Assembly: GCA_037951165.1 (NCBI GenBank)
Contig: JBBDHG010000028.1
Location: 124,001-188,000, forward strand
Source: Lophius americanus
Taxonomy: Eukaryota > Chordata > Actinopteri > Lophiiformes > Lophiidae
Reading direction: 5' to 3'
Length of the DNA: 64,000 nucleotides
This document shows, in pieces, positions 34,560 through 45,714 of this stretch. The position numbers and the translations under genes are program-made. The notes under the pieces were generated by a model that was not told the origin of the DNA, made no database searches, and saw only the letters and a program-made list of their open reading frames with translations. The stretch's first letter is position 1. The number at the start of each line of letters is the position of its first letter.

Positions 34560-34655
34560 CATTGAGTTTTGCTGTGGAGAATGACATCTGGAATACCCTT
34601 CTTAACCTACTGCCTACATGACCCGACCCCGGATAAGTAGAAGAAATTGAAATGG
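34560..34655 (+). mobile_element. Rex3-like LINE, 3' end fragment
   Basis: ATTGAGTTTTGCTGTGGAGA, ATGACATCTGGAATACCCTT, CTTAACCTACTGCCTACATG and ACCCGACCCCGGATAAGTAG are the last part of the Rex3 sequence. Confidence 0.75.
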
Positions 34656-34694
34656 AATGTTGAGGACTCCTGCTAAAACCTGTTTGTAAATTAG

Positions 34695-35105
34695 GCTTAT
34701 ATTGCCATCCCCAGCCTCTCTTACTTTGTCTCCAAGGCATCTGACCTTGGCTGTCCCTCTGATGTGCTCACTTCTAATTCTGTCCATCATCATCATCACT
34801 CCCAGAAAACATTTAAAGATCTTCAACTCTGCCACCTCCAGCTCCGGTTGCGGTCTTTTGGTCAAAGCCGCATTCTCTAAACCAAACAGCAGATCTGGTT
34901 TCGCTTCCGTCTTGTAAACCTTTCCGTTCCCTCTTGTTGCTATTTTTCTGTCACATAACTATTGACAGGCTTCTCCACCCACTCCATCCTGACTGCCCTT
35001 GCTTCTTCACCTCATTTGACCACTCCCTGTTGCTCTGAACAGTTGATCCCAAGTACGTAAACTACTGCACCTTCTCCACCTCTACTCCTTTCATTCCCCC
35101 CAGTG
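34695..35105 (-). mobile_element. RTE-like LINE fragment, antisense
   Basis: The plus strand has CTCTCTTACTTTGTCTCCAA, AACTCTGCCACCTCCAGCTC, GGTTGCGGTCTTTTGGTCAA, TTGACCACTCCCTGTTGCTC and GATCCCAAGTACGTAAACTA in the order expected for the antisense of the LINE at 122-1120. On the minus strand, KRPQPELEVAELK and DRIRSEHIRGTA are readable. It lies next to a Rex3 end on one side and an X copy on the other. Confidence 0.8.
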
Positions 35106-35114
35106 GTAAATAAA

Positions 35115-35355
35115 TTATGGTCTTAAAGCATTTGGAGATAAAGCTTCCCCTAGTGTCAGAAATATACAATCAACCTTTCCCAATGTCAGGCCAGATTATA
35201 TTTGCACTAAGGTCTACATGGATATAAAAATTTCAAAATGATCCATGATATGTTTTTGAGTTGGATCAATAACACAGAGGATCTGCGTTGGACTTTGCGG
35301 CAGCGAACATGATGACGATTCTGTAAATCCTCTACATTCCGGGATTATGATAAAT
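35115..35355 (+). repeat. Family X dispersed repeat, sense copy
   Basis: TTGGAGATAAAGCTTCCCCT, AGTGTCAGAAATATACAATC, GCACTAAGGTCTACATGGAT, AAAATGATCCATGATATGTT, TTTGAGTT, the CAGAGGATCTGCGTTGGAC module and GATGACGATTCTGTAAATCC with ATTCCGGGATTATGATAA. The right end is well preserved. Confidence 0.8.
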
Positions 35356-35484
35356 CTTCAATCAGCTTTCTCCCATTTGTTTTCCTCAAAACACACTCTT
35401 TGTTTTTCTATCATGGTCTTAAGAGTTCCAATTATGGAAGAAACTACGTATATAGTTCTCAAAAGAGTTTTTTCTCCGGCTGCT

Positions 35485-35630
35485 CCCACGGTCCAAAAAC
35501 ATGCCGTACAGGGGAAAAAGTGACTCTAAATTGTCCGTAGGAGTGAAGGTGTGCATGAATGGTCTGTCCACATATGTTAACACTGTGAGGAACTAGCGAC
35601 TTGTTAAGGGTGTACCACGCCTTTCACTCA
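35485..35630 (+). mobile_element. LINE 3'-end repeat fragment
   Basis: CACGGTCCAAAAACATGCCG, AGTGACTCTAAATTGTCCGT and AAGGGTGTACCACGCCTTTC are the inverse of the plus-strand words in the 7600 and 59386 copies. The tail end is missing. Confidence 0.6.
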
Positions 35631-36001
35631 ATGTATGTCTGTTATTGTGAGAATACATTTGTGAATTCATTTTGAAGACATTCACTGAAGCATGACAAAA
35701 AACAGTTCCACTCCAGCAGCAGAGACAGTCTCAAATCCTCTGCATTTCACAGTGAGTGGGAGCTTTGTCTACCTCTAAAGCAAGCCACAAACATGAATTC
35801 TGAATGCAAATCCACACATTTTCTCCGTGCTCCTAGTCTCGCCATCCCATAGGGGCCCTAACTGGGAGCAGGGCGGAATGCGATTCATTTTGGGTAAAAT
35901 ATGAATTAATACCTTCTCCGCTGTAAATATTTAACACCACTTAAACTTACAGCTCCCCACTGGGCCAGTGCACGGAACTATCTGGAGACTGTCGGAATCA
36001 A

Positions 36002-36016
36002 GGGGGGGGGGGGGGG
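36002..36016 (+). repeat. Poly-G run, G15
   Basis: Fifteen consecutive G residues, flanked by balanced unique sequence. Confidence 0.95.
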
Positions 36017-36139
36017 AGTGAGGCATGGATTAAGCCCAGATTCAATTAACTCAGAACGCCAGCTCTGCAGTGTCCAGGGAAATCATTTTGAGTGAATAAA
36101 CACATCATGCAGGATGTCTCCATGAGCTCTTTGGTGAAT

Positions 36140-36240
36140 GAATATATATAAATATATATATTTATATGTGGATTACTATAAATATATTTGGATTATTTAA
36201 TATATATATGGATTACTTTATATATATATATATATATATG
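36140..36240. repeat. AT-rich palindromic tract with GGATTA repeats
   Basis: ATATATAAATATATATATTT is palindromic. The word GGATTACT/GGATTATT recurs about every 25 bp (36171, 36190, 36210), each followed by TATATA. Confidence 0.8.
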
Positions 36241-36889
36241 ACCGGTAGAGAGAGAGAGAAAGAGATGAGAGAGTAAGTGAAGAAGAAAAGGAAAAAAAGC
36301 ACTCCAAATTCCCCAGGTGAGAACCTCAGGACTGGGCTGTGATATGTGATTTTGTAAATGGATGAGGGTCACGGCCTCCATATCCACTCATTATTTCATA
36401 ATGCTAATTGGAGAGGAGAACTTAGAATGGATTTTATGTCACTGATAATTTTTCTGTTAGTATTCATGAGGTGAATGCGGACAAAAATTATTTTTTTTAT
36501 CCCAAGTCTTTTATTTGTATGAGTGCGATGTTTCTCCACCACCACCATAGGTATGTTATTTATCAGTGAGAGTTTTGGTGTTGGAAGTGGATTCAGCTCC
36601 AACGCGGTGCAGGTAAGCACAACATGTTCCCGTAAGTGCTAATTATTATGCAGTTGCAATCAGGTTTCTTTGTGCCTCCTTAGTTTTGTGAACAATTGGA
36701 AGCCAAAAGCAAATAAGTACCTATCCAAAAACATTTTTAAATGTAAACAGCATCGAGAGACTATTAGAAAATGTCATAAATGTGAGAGAGATAACAAGCA
36801 TGGAGTGTAATGGATTGAAATGAAAAAAATAAAATAAAGTTAGCCAAATTAATCCACATAATGCAGATTAAATACTAAAATATCTATTT

Positions 36890-37070
36890 AAATAGTTAGA
36901 TATCCTCGAGTCAGTTAATATGCACCAAATGTGGACTAAATTGGATCACTGGTTGAATAATTATGGCCCCAACAGTGTTTGAGTCATTGTGCTAACATAT
37001 ATTTAACAACGGTGGACGCAGACACAGAGGGCGTGGATGTTGGACAAGAGGATCTTTCATCATCTCATTT
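36890..37070 (+). repeat. Family X dispersed repeat, partial sense copy
   Basis: CTCGAGTCAGTTAATATGCA, CCAAATGTGGACTAAATTGG, GTTGAATAATTATGGCCCCA and the module word CGGTGGACGCAGACACAGAG. The middle boxes were lost, so left and right boxes are joined. Confidence 0.7.
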
Positions 37071-37434
37071 GTCGAGTTTTATAGTTATAGTTATAAAGTG
37101 ATTGGTTGTGATTGCTGGAAAAGGACCGTCTACATACAGTCTAGATCTAATTCATATGATGCAAGACAACGGTCAAATGGTCTACTTGCTTAAATAGTTA
37201 CAGTCAAATCAGAAAATATGGATTTTTGATTTTGGGGTGTGAGCTGTTCCCTTGTCAGTTTTAATTGTATTACACTTTTTTAATTAAGGCTATATTATGC
37301 TTTGATGTGACGTCATCCTCTTTGTTCTTTTTTTAATATTATTCTATTCATTCCTTGGTGTGAGTGGCTGTGTGGGATGCCAGCTTTCATTTCCCTACTC
37401 CTTTTGTATTACTGCTTTTATTATGAGATGTGAT

Positions 37435-37625
37435 GTTGGATTTTTACTTTTAATTCACTTTCATTTTTTATCTTTTACTTTCTTTTATTTCCCCTTTTTA
37501 GCTTTATTGTTTTATTTATTTATTTATTTCTCAGTTTATTTTATTCTGTTTTATTCCTTTTAGATTTTATTCATTTTATTTTGTTATTTTATTCCATTAT
37601 GATTTTACTTATTTTATTAAGGGAT
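37435..37625. repeat. T-rich low-complexity tract (TTTTA/TTTAT)
   Basis: Long stretch of TTTTATT and TTATTTATTTATTT words with few purines except A. Probably slippage-derived, with no poly-A on the opposite strand marking an element. Confidence 0.8.
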
Positions 37626-38514
37626 ATTTTTCTTTTTCACTGTTTTCATTATCATACAGTCTTTATGCTCTTTTAAATTCCATCTTTCTCGTGTCACCGT
37701 CTTATTATCATCTGCCGTGGATCTTGCCTCTTTTTGACGTCTTGGTTCTGTCCATCATGCTTCTGTTTGGTCTTATAGCTCTCTGTTCTTGTATTACCCT
37801 CTAATTTTTTTTAACATTCTTATTTAAAGTTGGTATATAGATTAAAATTATTACTATCAACCGGACATCTTAAGTATGATAATATATTTAGATGCAGAGT
37901 TTTCACTTAATGCGTGACCTTTTTATTGTACTTATTTGATTCGGTAAAAAGCGGTCATAAGTAATTTGAATGATATTTTCTGATCTCCCGTATGCTGGAA
38001 TGGTTTTCCAGACAAGGAGGAAAGAAAGTATTCACTAACCTTCTTTTTACTACAGTTTATAGATACTTTAACAGAACATATGCAGAAACTGTTGAATTAG
38101 TAATCAGTTATTTTATTTCGCTATAATATGTTGGGTGCAGTATCCCACCTATGTAGCAGCCGTGACTTTTTTTAACCTCTCCTCAGCTCTTGAGTCACTG
38201 GGCCTAATTTTTCCGGAGGCATACAGTATTATTTTGGAGAGATAATGTTTTTAAAAGAATTACAGTAGACACAGCTGCATGAATAGTTAAAAAAAAAAAG
38301 GCCAAGCCACAGTTCAGACAGGAGGTTCATTATTTTGCACTATCTGGTCATAGTTTCTCATACCAACGTGTCATAACACTTCTCACACTATATTATCTTT
38401 ACTCCAGTTTTGCCATTTCCTTTCTTAAGAATGTCCAACCTCGATTTTGACATCCGATCCTCTGTGCCCCTCTAAAAACCTATTAGCACAAACCTGATCA
38501 ACACACAAAGATAT
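37626..38514. other. No gene seen
   Basis: AT-rich unique-looking sequence. No repeat family or domain recognised. Confidence 0.4.
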
Positions 38515-39085
38515 TTGAGATCCACGCAGACCCTAGTGCTAAGAAGAACTGGATTGCCTTTGGGAATGTTTTTTTTTTTTTTCTGACCCTAAGGGAAGCT
38601 TTATCTGCAAAATTTTCACCCAATAGTTTCTCAACTGTTGGTCCGATTTTTTCCAAACCTGGTGCCCATGATTCGACTCGAGGAGATCTATCATGTATAC
38701 ATTGTGATTTACTCCAATAGTTCGTATTTTACTCACTGGCGGGAGCTTTTATCAAAAACCGCCACAGATTTTATTATATAACTTGGTCTGATTATCCACA
38801 AACACTTTTGGGGCCATACATTTTCAAGCATTGGTTCGATTTTGACCAAATTCAGTGCATACAAATCGACAGAAGGAGATCTATCTTGTTTTTATCATAT
38901 TTTACTCTAAAGGGTGAATTTTTTCTCAGTAAGGGAATTTTTTTTTTTTAACAAGAAAACAATGTTTTTAAGCTGTTTTTAAAATTTCAAGCTTTATACC
39001 TCAATACACCTCAGTGTGAGGAAGAACTGCAATGATTTTGGCAAATGTCAGTTGTATATTTCTGACAATGATGACACGTGACGCA
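38515..39085 (-). repeat. Family X dispersed repeat, antisense, two to three units
   Basis: GTGCTAAGAAGAACTGGATT, GGAAGCTTTATCTGCAAAAT, the first core (CCAAACCTGGTGCCCATGAT, TCGACTCGAGGAGATCTATC), TTCGTATTTTACTCACTGGC and GGAGCTTTTATCAAAAACCG. Then the core recurs (TTTTGACCAAATTCAGTGCA, TACAAATCGACAGAAGGAGA, TCTATCTTG). At 38995-39060 TATACCTCAATACACCTCAG and GTGAGGAAGAACTGCAATGA start a second left part. So the core box occurs twice in one copy. Confidence 0.8.
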
Positions 39086-40318
39086 TGTAAATAAATAAAA
39101 ATAGATCAAATAAAAACCAAATCAAAGTAAAGTCAAACTAAATTGCTCTCTTAACAGTGTGTGAAATTGAGTCATATAACAAGGAAAAACAGGATCATTT
39201 CAAATAGGTCACATATATGCAAATTAACATTTTATTGTAATTGAAAAGATCTCATGTGGTCCGCCTGCAGAATCTTCAGGGCCACTTAGGTGAGATCACC
39301 GCTATACTTCTTGTTACACCCATCCCCCACTTCTCCATCCCAACATAATCTTTGTGGATTTACAAATATCATCTTTCAGCAGTCCGGGCAGAGCTGTCAG
39401 CCACCATCACCAGTGTCTGGATACTTCCACTCCCATTCACCACATGAGTCTAATCGCCAGAGACTTTCTGTGTGGCTAATCATCACAAAAGAGCACTTAA
39501 TGATAATAATAACTAATATTAACTTAAGGAGATCAAATTATCAGAAGCACCATTTTGCTCCATGTCAAACATCTCTGCTGCTGTTTTCCAATAGTTTGCC
39601 CTACTTTGTTGTTACGGCAGCCTCACGACCAAACAACCCGAGATGTTCAGCGTGTGTTTCTGCATGTTTTTTTCTGTGTGTGTGTGTGTGTGTGTTTCTG
39701 TGTGTCTGCTGATACCTGCCTGTCAGTCAGTGTGAGAATATTTTGTTTTACCTCTTAGACCTTATCTTTAATGGATGGCCAAAAGTAGGCAAGCAAAATA
39801 AAGTGAGACTTTAGGGATTGGGCCCAAACCTCTTTACAAGCCTTGGGTCGTCAAAAAGAATAAAATATTGTAGGGATGTATTCAGCTCAAGCTGTCGATG
39901 GTATAAACAGACATTGTAAAGATTAAAGTTGTTTTAAGGGAGATCAAGCAGGGCTCCGACCGTAGCTATAAGATTTGCTTTTTGGTGTTTTGATGTTCAG
40001 AAAATCATGGATCTGAAATGTTCCTACAGTGATGCTGAATTTAAATGCATGAGGCAGCAGTTTTGAATTTGAGTTCATTTCTTTCACATGGCTCCTTCAG
40101 TGAATTCATTTTATATTCCACCATCCTAATGGGACAGTCTCAGGATTACTCTCATTTATAAATAAATCACCTTTATAGGATTACGCATCATTAATATGGC
40201 TCTCATTTTTTTATCCATTTCATTAAAGATACCGTCATGGAAAGGTCGTCCACCGCCAGGCCACTCTGAATTAACACAGAAATCCTTGGACAGGTTCCAG
40301 GCCATTCCTCCTCCGCTT
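39086..40318. other. No gene seen; possible conserved-type sequence
   Basis: 39250-39560 and 40110-40310 are non-repetitive with several TAAT/ATTA words. A GT run lies at about 39676-39694. The 140-codon frame at 39290-39712 ends in the GT repeat and has no domain. Confidence 0.35.
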
Positions 40319-40365
<47 letters not shown>

Positions 40366-40376
40366 TTCTCTCGCTC
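40319..40376 (+). repeat. (CT)n microsatellite
   Basis: CT run with one CTAT and one TTTC interruption. Confidence 0.95.
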
Positions 40377-40778
40377 TTATAAAGTAGCCTCTGATATTCT
40401 AAGAGGAGCTGGAGTGTTGTTCCTTCATCGATCCGCCGTGCAGATTAATATCAATCGTTACTTTTTGCCCTTTCAGAGGCTGCAGGGGAGTTGGTAAGTT
40501 TTACTATGCACTTTATGCTTCCCTCTTTCTTCTTTGATAAGTCGGGAAGTTACAACCACGGCTTTGGACACCAGGGTAAAAATAAACAAATCATATACAT
40601 TATGTAGCAGCTGCAGGTTTAGATAATGCAAGGGTCAGCCAGTGGGGGCACACGCTGTCACAAGTATGAATGGGTTCACACATTTTCTTCATCGCTTCTT
40701 TTTGGATTCAACATCGTAGCAGATTAAAATGTTCAAGTAAAGTTTTGCTGAAGTGACTAAATCAGTTATTGATATATA

Positions 40779-40780
<2 letters not shown>

Positions 40781-40820
<40 letters not shown>
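40781..40820 (+). repeat. (AT)20 microsatellite
   Basis: Pure AT run between GATATATAGT and ACATATC. Confidence 0.95.
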
Positions 40821-40826
<6 letters not shown>

Positions 40827-41004
40827 CTTTATGTATTTATTTATTGCTGCTGCAGTTGCCAGTGGAGTCTCTGCCAAACCCTTATCAAACAGCAAAATCC
40901 TTGAAAGTCATCCAACAGACAAAGGTGATTGTGACTCATAGCAGACACAAACTCCTGCGTCTTCATGCATAGTCACATGCAAACACCTACGTCACACCAG
41001 CATG

Positions 41005-41130
41005 TTTAGTCATTCATTCATTATCAACCGCTTATCCTTTTCAGCTTTGCGGGGGGCTGGAACACATACCAGCTGACATAGGGAGTTAGGCTCTGGACAA
41101 GTCACCAGTTCATCGAAGGGCCGTTTTAAT
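41005..41130 (-). mobile_element. Teleost LINE 3'-end repeat, antisense
   Basis: GTCATTCATTCATTATCAAC, CGCTTATCCTTTTCAGCTTT, the GGGGGCTGGAACACATACCA block and AAGTCACCAGTTCATCGAAG match the 7600 copy in the same orientation. It is truncated after the CCAGTTCATCG block. Confidence 0.7.
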
Positions 41131-41404
41131 CTTCTAATCTTCTAAAGTTAGAAAACAGAGACCGTCAGCAACGCTGTTTGCTTGTACAGATTTTTCACTT
41201 CTCTTCAGTTTTACTGTGCAAGTGACATTACAAAAGGAGTCTGGTCATACAATAAAAAATATTGTAGTATTCTATACCGCAATATCTATGTTGGCTAAAC
41301 TGTTAGTAATTACCTTACCAGCTACATAGTGTTAATTTACAAACTATTTCTTAGTCGTTTTTTTTTGTGACATTTTAGTGGACAAACAGACTCTTGACAA
41401 GGAG

Positions 41405-41612
41405 AAAATGGAGCCAGCTGCAGCTCAGTGGGCAGTTGGAAGGTATCAGGTTGAAGCCTCATGTAGTCTACATGTCGTACGGTCCTTGAGGAAGACCCTG
41501 AACCCAATGTGATCCTGGATGCTTCACAGGAGCTGCCCACTGCTCCCTCAGGGATGGGTCAAATGCATAGAACAGAATTTCCCTCAGGAATATTATATTA
41601 TTATTAGTGTTT
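41405..41612 (+). mobile_element. tRNA-derived SINE
   Basis: The head has a box A-like AGCTCAGTGGGCAGTTGG (41424-41441) and a box B-like GGTTGAAGCC (41450-41459). These are followed by CATGTCGTACGGTCCTTGAG and GAAGACCCTGAACCCAATGT, the usual core of fish tRNA SINEs. The tail has CTGCCCACTGCTCCCTCAGG and CATAGAACAGAATTTCCC, and ends in TATTATTATTA. It would be transcribed by RNA polymerase III, using a reverse transcriptase in trans. Related antisense copy at 55195-55380. Confidence 0.8.
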
Positions 41613-42024
41613 TTATTAAAACCAAGTTTTTGGTCTATTTTATTCAATAAATAATTTTGGTGTTTACGCTTCTTCTTTGACCTCATTAAGGTTTCAGTCA
41701 ATCTAGTCGAGCCCAAACAACAATGTTCGTAATTCACATTAGTTTTACTTCATCATCATATACTGAAAAAAAGGCTGAATGATGAAGAAAGCAGCTTTGC
41801 AGAAAGTGTCTGATTATGTCTCTTTAAGGAATAGATCTGGACATGGAAACTGTTCTGATTTGCATATTTATTTTTGAACCATAAAACTCATCCAAAGTTT
41901 GAGAATACATTGACCTCAAGACTAGAAAATTAGGCAAGACTAGGGAACTGCTGGATGGTTCCATTAAACTTTTTTACCAATATTGGACCACCGATTTCCA
42001 CATCAAGACGCTTCAGGTCTCCAC
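41613..42024. other. No gene seen
   Basis: AT-rich unique sequence without a recognised repeat or domain. Confidence 0.4.
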
Positions 42025-42120
42025 AAGTTTCCCAAAAGTCAAAGTCAATTTATTTGCACATTTTACATACATAATTTTGGCCAAGGTGCCTCACAGCATT
42101 ACACAAATTAAACCGCAAGC
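42025..42120 (-). mobile_element. LINE/SINE 3'-end repeat, antisense
   Basis: AAAGTCAATTTATTTGCACA, TTTTGGCCAAGGTGCCTCAC and AGCATTACACAAATTAA look like the antisense of a widespread fish terminus (GTGAGGCACCTTGGCC...TAAATTGACTTT). Short and diverged. Confidence 0.45.
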
Positions 42121-42149
42121 TAAGCTTACACTATTGCCTCCAAGGCCTG

Positions 42150-42935
42150 CCTTGTTAGTAATTAATAATATATACATGATTTATCTCATAGAATCTATTC
42201 ATATGAACCAAATTTGGACTAAATCGGGCCGATGGCTAAGTAGTTATGACCGAAAAACAGTGTTCTTTGTAAACAAAAGAAAAGGTCCACCTAGTAAGAT
42301 ATGAACTATAAGAGTTAAACACAATTTATGCAAAATAGATCCCTTTTAATCAGAGATAAACCTTCCCCTTGTATCAGAAATGTATTACCCAGCTTCCCCC
42401 AATTCAATTCAGTTCAACTTCGCAGAGAGATCTATAGAATGAAAATGATCTTTGAACTAGTTTTTGAGTTCTATCAGGTAAACGTTGTTTTCCATTCAAA
42501 AAAGCTCACCTCGTTGAGTAGAATATCAACTACTAAAGTAACTTATGATCTAAACAAAGATTAGATCTCCTTAAGTCAATTCATAAGCACTAAGTTTGGA
42601 CTAAATCTGACCAAGGATTTTGGACGTTATGTCCGAAAGACTATGTTTTTGGTGAAAAGCTCCCCCTACTGAGTAAAATATGAACTATTAAATGAAACCT
42701 GATATATACAAGATATATTTCCTTGATTCAAGTCATATTCACCAAATCTGGACTAAATCAGACCCACAGTTGGGAAAATATTGCCCGGAAAATTTTGGAG
42801 CTAAAACTCCCCCTACTGTCAGTAGTAGGTGTTTTAAGTTATCTTGCTAACATGGAGGATCTGCTGCGGATGTGCTGGACACGGATGCGGTGATGAGAAT
42901 TCCTTAATATAACCAAATTTTCTGGGATATAATTA
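42150..42935 (+). repeat. Family X dispersed repeat, sense copy with three core units
   Basis: The clearest sense copy. The core box appears three times: ATGAACCAAATTTGGACTAA (about 42204), AGCACTAAGTTTGGACTAAA (about 42587) and CACCAAATCTGGACTAAATC (about 42741). These are separated by the TATGACCGAAAAACAGTG/TATGTCCGAAAGACTATG blocks and by CCTAGTAAGATATGAACTAT/ACTGAGTAAAATATGAACTA. Each core is preceded by an AGATCTCCTTAAGTCAATTC-type box. A GATCTTTGAACTAGTTTTTG box lies near 42450. After the third core come CTAAAACTCCCCCTACTGTC, a TGCTGCGGATGTGCTGGACA module and GAATTCCTTAATATAACC with TCTGGGATATAATT. This supports a tandemly built element. Confidence 0.85.
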
Positions 42936-43224
42936 AAAAAACAGCCTTGAGTAAATCGAAGGGCTTCCCAACAGAACCACGTAAATAAAACCAAAAATTG
43001 AAATTGTGTGCAAATGTATTGAATCAGATTTAGAAAATGTTAAGAGTCAGATAAAGCAGTTGAGTTAAAAGAACAAATGAAAAAGGGGTGGGCCATTATA
43101 CCGAAAGTGGTCATTATAATTATTGTTGACTAAACAATAGACTTGAACTGTAACGATGATGATGATGATCTGATCTGGAAGGGAGAGGCATTCTGGAGTT
43201 TAAGGCTTACCTCTAAGAATACTC
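42936..43224. other. No gene seen
   Basis: AT-rich spacer. Confidence 0.4.
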
Positions 43225-43500
43225 AATCAGTCTTGATCTCAGCTCAAGTAGAAGCTGAGATCCAGTGATCTCAGCTGCAGATGTGGAACACATGCACGTA
43301 GAACATCTGACAGGTCATTTGGGACTAGACCATTCAAGCATTTATAATAAACAGCAGTTAATCCTGAACTTAACTGGTATCCGATTTAAGGAAACTAGGA
43401 CAAGAGAGATATTCTCATGCTAACATCTACCTGCCAGGAGCCAAGCAGCTGATTTCTGGAACCGCTGCGATAAGTGAGGAAAGAACCTAGAGACTCCCTA
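43225..43500. mobile_element. Teleost dispersed LINE/SINE-like repeat
   Basis: CATCTGACAGGTCATTTGGG, CATTCAAGCATTTATAATAA, GCAGTTAATCCTGAACTTAA, CAGGAGCCAAGCAGCTGATT and CTGGAACCGCTGCGATAAGT resemble the order of a very common fish repeat (AGGTC.TT.GG..CAG.CCATT.A..GCTTT.TA, then GGAGCC.A.GCAG...CTGGA.C..CTGC). The family is remembered by pattern; strand and class are not sure. Confidence 0.5.
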
Positions 43501-45714
43501 AACGGTATACTCTAAACTGTGCCATACCGGCTTTATATTAGCAATGAAATGTAATGTTAAACACAATTGAGAGATATTGAAGTTTCAGGACAGGTGTCAG
43601 ATTATTATATCCACAAACAACTGAAGTGTTTAGCATAGCTGATAAATTTTATACATAAGCTCAGGATACTCGCTGTTTTTTGATGTCCAAGCTGTATCAT
43701 GGAGATGATGAGTAAAAAAAAAGGCTATACTATGATGTCCAAACCCTGACTGGATATGCTGCGGCGACCCAAGTAAAGCAATGGATTTATCAAATGAACA
43801 GACAACTCCATATAAAAAATAAAAAGTTAAAAAAGCTGTTTCTTGTCTCAGCATGCTGCAACTGCAGGTCGACTATTTATGAAATCAGCATGGGCTCTCC
43901 TTTTAGTTAGAATAAATACAAATATCTCCATCATACGGATTCTACAAATTGGCTCTTTGTTTGACTTACACTGCTTTCATCTCATTATCTTCTCATCTAA
44001 GTCATGTTAAAAAAAAAACATTAATGGATATTTTTCATCATAATTTTCATTAATGAAATTAACCCTACAGCTATGAAACAACACTAAAAGGCTAGTATCT
44101 TTAAAATAACATGTTTTACACCAACACATCTCCAGGCCTCTACATGATCAGTTCACAGCACCAACAAGTCTTTTGTAGACTCTGAGATCCTTACCCTGCA
44201 TTTGTACACGTATACATTTTGACAGAGGAAGAGAAAGAGTTTTGCATTTGGGTGAGATGCTTTTAGGTGTTCTTGAGTGCCTGTATGTGTGTGTCTCTGC
44301 ACCACAGGTGGCTGATGGGAGCTGTGTTTTATTAGGTTCATTAACAGTGTGACCCTGACCTGTCTCCAAATGAAATCACCGGGCATGAGTAGAAATATGG
44401 TCTCACACACCCACCTACACACACACACGCAAACTCACACACACACACACACACCCACAGCCAGCTAAGCTTGGAAAATAAGTTTTGTAGAATACTAATA
44501 GCTCATGGTGTGAGATGTGGGTATAGAATGGAGAGTAAGTGTGCAAGGTCTGTAATGATGAGGGGGCTCCAGGGAGAGGAGGGAAGTAGTAAAATGAAGA
44601 AACGGAGGCAGTGAAATTGGAGGCGATGTAGACGTGAAGCCTAAAAAAATGATCATGGAGGGAAGGAGAATGGAGGAAGAGAGGTAATTGAGGTAATTAA
44701 AATTCAAGTAAGAGAAAGAAGGAAAAAATAATAATGAAAAGGAAAAAAAAGAAAGATTTAAATCAAGCAGGCACTGGAAGAAAATCTGAATTTTTCCCGT
44801 ATTACTGTGGACGCAATATTAAATATTTCAATTTAGGCGTTTCAGTTCTGCATGTTGTAGATAATGTAATCCGTTTTAGTTTCTGTAGATTCAATTCATA
44901 CTTCCCTTACCTCGGCCAACAGCTTTTTTTTTTCATATAGTTTGAGAAATACAACTCACAGGAACATGAATCAAGGTACAGGCTGAGGGGATGTAACACC
45001 CGAGCTGGAAAAGGAAGCTAGACAGCTCGTGAAAAGATGGAGCGCAGGAGAGGGAGGCCATTGTGTTGTTGCCGGTGTAGTGCTTCTTCAGCTGCGACCG
45101 ATCACCTCCAGAATTCTGCCAATGAAATTCTGCCTGTGATGCGAACAAGAGCCACTGGCTTGCAGCCATTATACAGCAGGAGTCCAAAAAACGCTCACAA
45201 AGGTGTAAAACCACCGCCGACGTAAATGCAGGTGCAGATAACACATTCCCTCTTATGCACAGAGTTGCCAAGGTCCTGCTGGGAGCCTGAAGTTAACACT
45301 GCAGAGTCACATGTGAAGGCTCACTTGGCCTACAGCCCAGATCATACCGCATTGAATCCCTCTCTCTCTCTCTCCCTCTCTCTCACTTTGGAGATTTGCC
45401 GTGTTAGACAGTTGGCGTAGACCACTCCCTTCTGGTGTCTAACCGGTTTAACACTCCACCGCCGTGTGTGCGGGTGAGTGCAGGAGAAAACTGTCCTACC
45501 CTCCACAAAATGTTGATGAGTAATTTTGCATGCAGATCATTGTGTCACCAGTCTGTGTCACTGTTCAGGCAGCTTGTTTCACGCTCAAATCAATCAAAGC
45601 TCTATATGTGAAGCTTTCAGCTACGATGGGATTAAGTCACTGATATAATTGCAGTAAAATCCGGTTCTGCTACAGGTTCTTCCAAACTCCAATCATACTA
45701 AACTCACACACACA
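43501..45714. other. No gene seen
   Basis: Mostly unique. An interrupted CA microsatellite sits at 44401-44460 and a short CT run at 45358-45385. Antisense and sense frames at 44933-45271 overlap and show no domain. Confidence 0.4.
44401..44460 (+). repeat. Interrupted (CA)n microsatellite
   Basis: CA-rich tract with CC, CT and CG interruptions. Confidence 0.9.

Larger units (their letters stand above)
35631..36889. other. No gene seen; balanced unique sequence then AT-rich tract
   Basis: 35820-36060 has balanced composition and no repeat signature. Then the G15 run and the AT-rich palindromic tract. No domain-bearing frame. A conserved non-coding element is possible but unproven. Confidence 0.4.

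Noticed and set aside
41405..41480. A functional tRNA gene
   Set aside because: Only box A- and box B-like words are present, no cloverleaf could be drawn, and the downstream body and tail are those of a SINE.
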